NCBI RefSeq assembly: GCF_030848805.1
Contig: NC_092367.1
Span: forward strand, 18,347,692-18,411,691
Source: Temnothorax longispinosus
Lineage: Eukaryota; Arthropoda; Insecta; Hymenoptera; Formicidae
DNA length: 64,000 nucleotides
Direction of reading: 5' to 3'
In this document: positions 37,904 to 46,901 of the stretch, piece by piece
Layout of the letters: every line of letters begins with the position of its first letter
How positions within the stretch are numbered: position 1 is the stretch's first letter
Program-made: the position numbers and the translations under genes
Notes under the pieces: model-generated
Told to the model about the DNA's origin: nothing
Databases searched by the model: none
The model's input: only the letters and a program-made list of their open reading frames with translations

Positions 37904-38332
37904 TTTTTCTTTTTGTATAACTTCACACATAGATACTCGATCTTTGACAATTAGTCTAATGTTGTCCTATCCATCCGCGTCACGAAGCAGCATACTTAAA
38001 TAATTTTTGTTGTGAACGTCGTGGAAAAACAAGGTGTTTACTCGAGCAAAAAGATTGTCATACAGAGCGAATGATTAGGAGGATATTTATAGTAAAGTCA
38101 TCACAATAGGTCTATATATAACGCGGCTATACAAGCGCAAATGATGTATGCGTATATAAACCGGAATAAGTAAATAAACACGCAATACTGATCGCTTAAA
38201 GTGCAAGTAGAGGTATCGAAGGATCAAATATCAGAAGCGTGGGAACCACTACGTTTCGAAGTGCCAAACGTCGGAGCACCAAATAAAAAATAACGAGTAT
38301 GTAAATATTGACAAAAAGAACATTATTGTCAA

Positions 38333-38462
38333 TTTCTACCAATGTAGGTTGACTTTAATCTCGGGTTTAACTCACTTTTTATCTTTTTCCCAATTCTAAA
38401 GATTGGGAAAATAATAAAAAGTGAATTCAGCCGAGATTCAAGTTATTCTGCATTGATAGAAA
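38333..38462. mobile_element. Foldback MITE, about 130 bp
   Basis: The unit is self-complementary almost to its centre. Left arm TTTCTACCAATGTAG..AATCTCGG..ACTCACTTTTTA pairs with the right arm (ending GATAGAAA) with scattered mismatches, and the loop itself has TTTCCCAAT against ATTGGGAAA. Confidence 0.65.
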
Positions 38463-38613
38463 TAAACATATAAAGTCTTTAAATCATTTAAGAGATGTCT
38501 TGAAATTTTGAAGATGTTTCACAAAATTACAAGATTTTTCCAAAATTTTCAAAAATTGCGATTCCGATAACGCATCCAAGATATATTTGTACCCTAACTT
38601 TTTAAGGGATTAA

Positions 38614-38719
38614 GGGCCGATATCACAGTCTCCGATTAAACTCACTCTGCATCTCTTTCTAACTGTCCCCCTAGAAAGAGACGAAGCGTGAGTTTAATCG
38701 GAGACTGTGATATCGGCCC
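38614..38719. mobile_element. PIF/Harbinger-like foldback MITE
   Basis: Perfect 32-bp inverted repeats starting GGGCCGATATCACAGTC, extended by imperfect pairing (CTCTTTCTA against TAGAAAGAG) to a 106-bp hairpin. The 3-bp duplication TAA is present at 38611-38613 and 38720-38722. The end sequence resembles the MITE at 35873 (GGCCGGTATTCATAGTC). Perfect arms suggest a recent insertion. Confidence 0.8.
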
Positions 38720-38722
38720 TAA

Positions 38723-39243
38723 GAGATCAACAATATATTGTAATTATAATTGAAAATATAATTTCGGAGTTGTATATATCCACCAGTTTTAACAGTTTCA
38801 AAAGTTACTTTTAGATACTTCAGAATTCAAAGAAATGAAAGCAATAACATGTAAAATATTGAACGATATATAAATATTTTAATGGTTGGAAAACGTTTCT
38901 TGTTACAAGTTTTTATGTAATGCTATACTTATCGCTGTGCGCAATGTTTTATTGAAAAATACAAAAATAATCGTATTCTAAAATTTACATGGAGCTTATA
39001 GATAGTGCAATAAACAACACCTTTCGCATTTTTCTTTTAATCTTGCATCTATCAAAAATATATTATCAATTATATGTGTGTATTAGTTAACATTATATAA
39101 TATACATTTCCATATAGAGATTAATTACATGTTATATGTACACTCAACATTAAATTATAAGCATTATAAACATAGCTTCAAAAAATAATTAATATATTCT
39201 GTCGCGCTGTAATTATGTCTTCATGTCTTAACAGTGTTAATCG
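38723..39243. other. 3' flank of the CENP-T-like gene
   Basis: AT-rich sequence, presumably 3' UTR and downstream DNA of the minus-strand gene. TTTATT motifs (AATAAA on the minus strand) occur near 38950. No other feature. Confidence 0.4.
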
Positions 39244-42200
39244 CTAGGTATCGAGTAAGGGAATGTGCAACTTTTCTGGGTCATAAGGAATATTATTTTT
39301 GTTGCCGGGCAATAACATAGGTACAACTTTAACGCGAAACTCGTATGGCAGAAAATCCTGACAGAAGTGATAAAAATCATTACGAGTACTAATAATTCCC
39401 AAGCGAGCCATTTGCTTCATCAGAGCCTGCATTTCGATCTCATAATTTTCATAATTCTTACGGCGCTCAACTAAAGAGACTATCTTAGCTAATTCTTGCA
39501 CGAATTTCTCGGACTTTAATCTCGTCGCCAATTTGTACTTCGGCTCCATGCGATTCCACAGAAACTTATAAAGACGATCTGTAGCCCAATGCTTCGGACG
39601 AGGGAGTCTCGGTGCTCTATATACCTTTCCGTCTACCAGGAATGCCTTATTCACTACTTTCGTAACATTGGCGACCGGCTTCTTTTTCGTAGCTTGTTTA
39701 GACGTAAGAGATTTCACATCTTTCGTTTTTAACGCAGATTCTTTCTTATCGGTCGTGACTTTTTTCATCGCGGCCATCTCACGCTTCTTTATTTTCTCCA
39801 ACTCCGTCTTAATCTTCTCCATTTTCTCAGTATCGAAGGTTTGCGACTTCTGCGCGCGCTCATTCGATTTATCTATCGTTGTCGAAGCTTGTTTCACTTT
39901 GAAAAAATCATCGATCTTTCTTGGTATCTTTGATGAATTTAGCTTACTAGCATTGAAAGAAACATCTTTGCCTGACGCTCTAACCGATGTATTGCGATAA
40001 TTTTGGGACTTATTCAAACTTGTTTGTCTACCTGCAGTTTCTCTACTCTCTTTAATGCTGGTCCTATTCGTACTCTGCACGCTCTGCCGATTTACTGCCT
40101 TGTTGCCTGTTTCAGCTTCTGTCGAAGTGGAATGTCGTTGAGTTATTTGGATCCCAAGATCTGTATTTTCACCATCGGCCGCTTCTATTTCAACTGACTG
40201 AATAGTGCTTCTGTGTGTTCCTATATTTGCGTTAACTTTAGAAAATCTCGTAGAACTCATTATCTGTGAGATACCACCTATATTTATTTCTGAATCTGCA
40301 TTAACGTTATATTCTTCATTATCGGCGATCCAGTTTATAGATCGTCTAGGCAATTCCATATTTTTGCTTATAGACTTTGGCGTTTCAGACCGATTTCTGA
40401 AATTGTTACGCGTCAAACAATCTTCTTTAGCGGGACTCGATTTGGACAATCGTTTTGGCGAACTTGAATCATGTTCTATATTTGTATTATTGTGTGAATT
40501 ATCAATAGCTTCATGTACTGTATTTGCAGGCTTTGGTGTTTCAGACCGATTTTTTAAACGCGGCAAACGAGTTTCTATACCGGGGCTTGACTTGGACAAT
40601 CGTTTGGGCACACTTGAAGCACGTTTGCTACTTGCATCATTTTGCGAGTTATCAAGAACTTTATGTACTCCTGTGTTCGCAGACTTTGGTGTTTCAGACC
40701 GATTTCTTAAAGTGTCACGCGTCAAACGACCTTCCTTATCAGGGCCTGATTTAGACACTCGTTTGAAAGTACTTAAATCTTGTTCTATATCTGTGTCATC
40801 GCGTGAATTATCGCTAATTTCAGGTGTTACTATATTATTAGTACTTGTACTACCAATCGCATTTGTATGTTTCTTCGAAGTTTCCTCTCTAGTGGATTTG
40901 CGGCTGAAAGAAACTTCTTTTTCTGGCGTTTTAGCTACTATACTCTTTCGAGAAATTGATTTTGACGCATTCGCGAGATCGCTGTTTTCTGATATTCTAC
41001 TCTTATTTTCTAAAGATACATTCAATTTCTTAGATACATCTCTCTCGACGTTGGATGGCTTCTCTGAGTTTGATGACATCTGTGAGTTTGATGACGTAAG
41101 AGATATATCGGACCCTTCCACGCTCGTTCTATTCCTTTCTGATTGCGAGAGTTTCTCTGTTGATAAAGATCCACGCATCTGGATAATCCTTGTTGCGGTT
41201 TCATCTCGTTCCAAAGAAGCGCGATTATCTTCAGTTGAAGCATTACTTTTTCTTGGGCTGATATTATTGTCCTCCTCAAGTATTTTTTCGTACGGGTTCT
41301 TCGATAGGCTCTTACGAAAACTTGCTGAAATTCTTGATTTTGGCTTCAAAAATACAGACCTCTTCCCGCGGGATTCATTATTATCTAAAGATGAGTTGCT
41401 CAAATTTCCTCCAGTATTATCGTTGGCTTGCACTGGTACGCGATTATCTTTAGTTGAAACATTACTTTTTCTTGCGCTGATATTACTGTCCTCCTCTAAT
41501 ATTTCTTCGTACGGGTTCTTATTTAAGCTCTTACGTGAATTTCCTGATTTTGATTTCAAAAATACAGACTTCTTCCTGCGGGATTCATCATCATCTAAGG
41601 ATGAGCTGCTCGAATTTGCTTCAATATTATCTTTGGCTCGCGCGTCTAATGATTGTTTCTCTTCCGCAATCAGAGATGATCTTGACCTTTTACGAGTTGG
41701 TGAATTTTCGTGCGTGATGTCGATCTTAGTCTTAGATCTGTTGACAGATCTTTTTGACGGGCTGAGTGTTGGTGGTGGCACTAATGGAGGTTCGTTATCG
41801 TGAATATCGTTCTCCTTATTCGGATTAGCTGTAGAGGAGTTTGCTAGAGCATCTGCAAAGGCATTCCTTCCTACGCTCTTCCGCGCACGCTGCAGAAGGC
41901 GGAATTTCAAAGGTGTGTTGTGCACAATTTCAAAGCTTTCATCGCTGCTTTTAACGATCTCATTAGCATTACTCTGAAGCGCTGCATTCTCGACATTTAC
42001 GTCATCGGCTAGAGCATCTGCAAAGGCATTCCTTCCTACGCTCTTCCGCGCGCGCTGTAGAAGGCGGACATTCAAAGGTTTGTTGTGCACACTTTCACTG
42101 CTTTCATCGCTGCTTTGAACGATCTTATTAGCATTACTCTGAAGCGATACATTCTCGACATTTGCGTCATCGGCTAGAGCATCTGCAAAGGCATTCCTTC

Positions 42201-43535
42201 CTACGCTCTTCCGCGCGCGCTGTAGAAGGCGGACATTCAAAGGTTTGTTGTGCACAATTTCACTGCTTTCATCGCTGCTTTGAACGATCTTATTAGCATT
42301 ACTCTGAAGCGATACATTCTCGACATTTGCGTCATCGGCTAGAGCATCTGCAAAGGCATTCCTTCCTACGCTCTTCCGCGCGCGCTGTAGAAGGCGGACA
42401 TTCAAAAGTTTGTTGTGCACAATTTCACTGCTTTCATCGCTGCTTTGAACGATCTCATTACTCTGAAGCGCCGCATTCTCGACATTTGGAGGTAATAAAT
42501 TCAAGGAATCGGTCTCGACACTCTTCAGTGGTATTGCTTGAGACGCTCTCACTGATTTCCTTTTATCGTCAGCATGTTCTTTACTTGCATCAATACTTCG
42601 GTGCATCGAACGCTTCGAGGATTCCTTTTCAAGCGCGACCGATTGTCTCGTGGTGTTGCCATTCAAAGCACCATCTTCCGTTAGTATATCCTGAAAGGGA
42701 TTCTGATCCTTTGTACTGTCATTTTTCCTTCTTCGAGAAATACGTGGCTTTGATTTCAAAATTTTCTCACTTGGGCTAAGATTATCGTCCTCTTCATCTT
42801 CCTGCAACCTTTCTCGCGAGATTCCTCTGTCCGAATCGCTATGAAGCTCAGAATAATTTGCTCGTTTCTTCCGTAATTTTAATGGAACGGTTACCTCGGT
42901 ATCATTCAAAGCACTCGAAAAGGCATTGTTAGTACTCTTCCTGTTATTTGCTGCTCTCAAATGAACCTTTCGCTTTCTTAACTCAAGCTCCTTTTCCGAC
43001 TCAGACGTTGAAGTTTGCAATATATTGGTTTTAACTATCGCTAAAAAGATAACATATGTAAGTATTACGAATCTAGAATACAAAGTTAAACATTCCGCCT
43101 GTTTATACCTGCGCTATGATTGTGTCTTGGGCTTGTCGAAGCAGCGTGATCGCTATCGGAGAGATCCAAATTTTTCCACCATTCCAAATGAATTTTTCCG
43201 AACGATTCCCGGCTAGACTCCATCCGCGAACTAAGGTCCAGCTGTCTGGGTGTTTCGTTTACAGTGTGACTCAAGGAATGCTGCGGAAACGTTTTCTCCT
43301 GCAAGTGATCGTACCAGAATGTTTGTTCTGCGGGGAAAAAAAAAGAATGCATTGAAGTCTCGTCGAATATCATTTTCGAGTTTTACTTTGCTCGTGACAG
43401 TTAATGTCACAGAACGAATGAAGGGGAGATGTTCTTACCTTCGTCCATGATGTTTGTGTCCGGGTCGAGCAATCCGGAACCGGTGGATCTACGGATGGAG
43501 CTGCGTTTCCGAATGTATGATTTCCTCTTGGCCAT
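39244..43535 (-). CDS. CENP-T-like kinetochore protein with internal repeat arrays
   Basis: Exons 43535-43439, 43327-43109 and 43040-39244 give 1370 residues. CENP-T is a histone-fold protein of the inner kinetochore (CCAN) that pairs with CENP-W and recruits Ndc80 through its N-terminal tail. The last 115 residues carry the evidence: LYKFLWNRM, SEKFVQELAKIV, MQALMKQMARLGI and FLPYEFRVKVVP..GN..IPYD line up in order and spacing with the CENP-T histone fold and its C-terminal LPLEYRQLL..GN..FP extension. The GRKT loop is replaced (ERRKNYENYE). The rest is disordered and Ser/Lys/Asp-rich, with four 55-residue repeats (about 290-505), a three-copy array of 51-52 residues with NRSETPK (about 835-995), eight copies of a short N-[AP]-[FY]-x-x-[AI]-L motif, and a Lys/Glu coiled coil before the fold. 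It is far longer than human CENP-T (561). The gene structure is certain; the identity rests on the C-terminal comparison made from memory. Confidence 0.75.
40375..40850 (-). repeat. Three-copy 153/156-bp coding repeat in the CENP-T-like gene
   Basis: Units marked by CTTTGG at 40375, 40531 and 40684 encode degenerate 51-52-residue repeats with KRLSKSSP, NRSETPK and DNSxN motifs. Confidence 0.85.
41843..42500 (-). repeat. Four-copy 165-bp coding repeat in the CENP-T-like gene
   Basis: Units start at 41843, 42008, 42173 and 42338, exactly 165 bp (55 codons) apart. Each encodes LLQRARKSVGRNAFADALA plus a spacer with IVQSSDES. The three right-hand units are almost identical in DNA, pointing to recent duplication or homogenisation. 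Confidence 0.95.
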
Positions 43536-44456
43536 GTTTATAGATTATCTTACACGATGGAAGACTACTGTATCTATAACTCAACGCCACTTGAGAATGC
43601 TCGAGGTCCTAAGGCCTCTCGATCGAACCCACTACTTCACATCTTCGATCATTGCGAAAAACCGCGCAAATTCTACCGTCGACAACACAGATGACCAGAC
43701 CACAAACGACGCGAGGTTAGGTTAGGTTAGGTTACACTCGGTCACGTGATCATAGGTCGATGAATTCGATGATCAGTTTCGAGAATCGATCAGCAGTTTA
43801 TTTTTATTGAATAAGAAAAAATACAATTTGGATGACTTCGATGAAGATGTTGAAAAAAATATTTTGTTTTGGATCTAAAATATATAAACCACTTGTATAT
43901 CACATACGTTTCATCTATTATATATTTTATCTTTTTAAGAATATAAATGTTCCTGTGATTGTTACAGTGTACATACCATGTTAATTGTATATTCTTATAA
44001 AAAAATTCAATTTATAGATAAAAATTATATGCTGAAAATAATGCGATAAATGCTCAAATAATGTGATGAAAATAAAAATTATTGAATGTGAAGAAAATAA
44101 AAATTGTTTTAAAATTACTTCACGGGAGATGTAGTGTTTGATTAATAATTTAATTTAAGATTTAAGATAACGAATTACATATATTATAAATCTTATTAAT
44201 CAATACCATCAATACCTTGTGTTTTACCTTTAAATAATGGTCTGTTAAATCAATATTTAAATACAATTTTAGCGCAATTATATGACTTACGTAAAGAGAT
44301 TATAATGTATTATGTACAATATTATCTTATCTTGTAATACAACATTTTAACATTTACAACAAAAGTTACGTTCTCCTTCGATTAATTCGCTACATGTACT
44401 GTACATGGATATACATATATAATAACACAGCGCGTATATACAAAGCGAGTACAAGT
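43536..44456. other. WDR70 3' flank and CENP-T-like promoter
   Basis: 921 bp between tandem minus-strand genes. TTTATT motifs near 43797-43809 are possible WDR70 poly(A) signals only about 265 bp above the next start codon, so promoter and 3' flank are nearly contiguous. Confidence 0.45.
43714..43734 (+). repeat. Short (TTAGG)n tract
   Basis: Four tandem GGTTA units (AGGTTAGGTTAGG...), the arthropod telomeric repeat unit, 180 bp upstream of the CENP-T-like start codon. Confidence 0.85.
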
Positions 44457-46448
44457 CTAAGTTTTTTGTTTCTTATTGCTCGGCCCGCTCTCGGCCTGAT
44501 CGTCGTTTTGAAAAATCGTTTTTGGCTGCGTTCTCTTGTACGCGGGCGCGATCCAGTATGGTTCTTCCTCGGCTATCTTTGCGTACTTCAAAATAGCTTC
44601 TCTAGGATCCTGGTCGTCCTCAATCCGCTTACTCAGCCCGAGATTGCGGATGACGTAGGAGCTGAGCGTCCCTCCGGAGGACGCGACTCTGCCACCCTGG
44701 CCGGAAGTGATGGGCAGATCAGGACGCCTCGACTTCATTGGATCGAGCCTGTCCTTCTCCATCTGCTTGCGTACCGACTTGGGCCTGTCCTGACGGAACA
44801 GGGGTAGCGCGTGAGGCGTTATAATCTGCTGGGTAGACATTATCTCGATGTGCTTCTGTTTCATGTGCGTCTTGACGACGCACAGCTTGGCGCCCCTCAT
44901 GCTCTTCTTCGGATCGTAATACACCTTGACGATGCCGTTGCCGCAGCCGACGAACACCTGATTCAATTTCGGATGCCACAGAGTCTTTATCACGTGCGAG
45001 TTCGTCACGGGGATCTCTCTGACCAGGTCGAACGTCTTGCTGTCGTAGAACAGCACCCTGCCGGTCGTCTCCCCCTTGTTCAGAGATTCTCCCGTGACGA
45101 TCATCGAGTCGTCCGGACTGAACATGCAATCCGTGGTGTCGTAGCGCGAGAACAGTCCTTTAGCCTCGAAGATCGGCGTTTTGAACGCCCGCAAGTCCCA
45201 CAGTTTCAGAGTGTCGTCGCAGGCCCTGCTCGCCAACATCTGTCCGAGATACGAGAAGCTCAGGCTGGACACCTCGCTGGATTGTGCGTGCGCGCCTCGC
45301 AGCACGAGGGACGGGTTCACGAAAGTCTTTCGGTGGTCCCACATCTGGATCGAGCCGTCTATACAACCGCACGCAACGGCCGCGCCTTCCCGGCTGTAGG
45401 CGCACGTGGTGGGAATGGTCTTCACGCCGTTCTGCGCCCTGCACTTTATCAGACTCTTGTGTCCGCGCGGCCTGTACAGATTCCATATCCGGCAGGTGCT
45501 GTCCTGAGAGCAGGTCATATATTCCTCCTTGGCGAACGGATGCCAGCAGCCGCTGTTCAGACTGGCGGTGTGGCCCTTGGTGCGCGCCATATCCGTGATG
45601 TACTGATCGCCCTTGACGGTCTCGCATTTCTCAAAGCCGTCCCGGTCGAGGACCTTCGCCTGCGCGGCTCCGGAGATCACCAGGATCACGTCCCCGGTCG
45701 TGGAATACTGCAGACACTTGATGGGATGATTCTCGCAGGGCTGCAAGGTCCTGAAGCTCTTCATGGACGTGTCCATGCCGGCGAAATCCCAGAAACAGAC
45801 GTCGTAGTCGATGGATCCGGACGCTAGTCGAGCTCCGGATGGATCCGCGGCGATGGCAATCACCGCTTTAGTGCCGTGAGTCATCGAAACCTCGTGAGAA
45901 CAAGGGATCTTGTCCCTCAATGTTAACTCTTCTTCCCCTTCAGTGTCCGATGATTCTTTATCGTCGTCGTCGTCGTCATCGTCGTCGCTTTCATTCTTCT
46001 CAACCTTCTTCTTTTCTGCAATTGAATCTTTGATTGCTTCTGAAGTAACGGGCAAAGATGGTATTGGAGGGCCAATGAAATCATCATCATCATCGTCGTC
46101 GTCGTCGTCGCTCACCTCGTCCTCTTTGGATTCCGCGACTTCGTCGGATCTTTCCTTCTCAACTACGGCTGCTTTATTGCTGCTGATGGTCTTGGTGATG
46201 TTCTCCAGCATCTCCTGCACGTCGAAGGATTTAGCTTTCTTACCGAAGCCCGTGATGCCCATCAACTTCTGCATATTTTGAGTCTCCTCCTCGTCCTCCG
46301 GCTTGATCTCGTCCATCTTCTTCACATTATTCTCCTCGCGTTTCTTGCCGAAAGTGCCGAATCCGGAGGTTTCGACGGGTGCCTCGGGCGCCGGTTTATC
46401 CAAACTGGCGCTTATCTTGCCGAAGGTTATGATCTTCTTCGAATTCAT
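44457..46448 (-). CDS. WDR70: WD repeat-containing protein 70
   Basis: Nuclear WD40-propeller protein; the family is linked to chromatin and DNA-damage functions (a partner of the CRL4 ubiquitin ligase in vertebrates and yeast). Single coding exon, 663 residues, close to human WDR70 (about 654). Family marks: an N-terminal TGFGKKAKSFD motif, two acidic runs (ten and eight Asp), IGPPIPSLP, then WD repeats at about 183-525 with HGTKAV, DPSGARLASGS, DYDVCFWDFAGMD, GDQYITDMARTKGHTASL and CFSPDDSMIVTG. The conserved C-terminal block reads YYDPKKSMRGAKLCV, IITPHALPLFR, KDRLDPMKSRRPDLP, GGTLSSYV and PREAILKYAK. The ATG at 46448 is the first Met after an in-frame TAG at about 46493; a pyrimidine-poor acceptor just above suggests an upstream 5' UTR exon. 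It shares a divergent promoter with the RPA43 gene. Confidence 0.96.
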   Translation of the reverse strand: MNSKKIITFGKISASLDKPAPEAPVETSGFGTFGKKREENNVKKMDEIKPEDEEETQNMQKLMGITGFGKKAKSFDVQEMLENITKTISSNKAAVVEKERSDEVAESKEDEVSDDDDDDDDDDFIGPPIPSLPVTSEAIKDSIAEKKKVEKNESDDDDDDDDDKESSDTEGEEELTLRDKIPCSHEVSMTHGTKAVIAIAADPSGARLASGSIDYDVCFWDFAGMDTSMKSFRTLQPCENHPIKCLQYSTTGDVILVISGAAQAKVLDRDGFEKCETVKGDQYITDMARTKGHTASLNSGCWHPFAKEEYMTCSQDSTCRIWNLYRPRGHKSLIKCRAQNGVKTIPTTCAYSREGAAVACGCIDGSIQMWDHRKTFVNPSLVLRGAHAQSSEVSSLSFSYLGQMLASRACDDTLKLWDLRAFKTPIFEAKGLFSRYDTTDCMFSPDDSMIVTGESLNKGETTGRVLFYDSKTFDLVREIPVTNSHVIKTLWHPKLNQVFVGCGNGIVKVYYDPKKSMRGAKLCVVKTHMKQKHIEIMSTQQIITPHALPLFRQDRPKSVRKQMEKDRLDPMKSRRPDLPITSGQGGRVASSGGTLSSYVIRNLGLSKRIEDDQDPREAILKYAKIAEEEPYWIAPAYKRTQPKTIFQNDDQAESGPSNKKQKT

Positions 46449-46901
46449 ATTTTTGGACGACGGCGACTCGGCTATTAAATCCACATGCAGTTCCTACCTG
46501 TACAATATAACAATACAATTTAATTTATAACAAAATGAAGGATTTTGATGATAAAATCTTACATTCGCAATTATATGCGTCTTCTGAAGTTTGTTATGGT
46601 TTGTTGTGAATATTTTGGAGTAACCAAACCAATGGTCGAATAATGACAAGAGAGAAGCCTAAGAAGCTTAGAATTTTGTCCGCCGTTGGCGCCGTTTTAG
46701 CGCGGGAGCTCTGGCGGGAGTGTAGCTGTACGCTAGCTGACGGTAATAACGAACCTAACCTCGAAAACATTGGCGCGACTTGCTGACGGACTCTAGCGCG
46801 ACTTAACCTACAGCGACTACGCGTTACTTCGCGATCGAGATGTTTCTCTCTGCGTCGTTTTAAATAATACTTAATAAAACGTCGACTGTCTTCGAAGTGA
46901 A
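46449..46901. promoter_or_regulatory. Divergent promoter between WDR70 and RPA43
   Basis: 453 bp separate the start codons of two head-to-head genes. The right half is GC-rich with GGCGCC and an AACCTAACC motif (46751-46759). No TATA box is evident, as expected for housekeeping genes. Confidence 0.6.

Noticed and set aside
40205..41803. 532-codon open frame on the plus strand
   Set aside because: Antisense to the CENP-T-like coding exon; composition follows the complementary Ser/Lys-rich frame.
39244..43535. Sororin/dalmatian or shugoshin identity for the long repeat protein
   Set aside because: The C-terminal sequence does not resemble the sororin end, and the collinear match with the CENP-T fold and tail is better.
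44811..45827. 338-codon open frame on the plus strand
   Set aside because: Antisense to the WDR70 propeller, which has clear family motifs.
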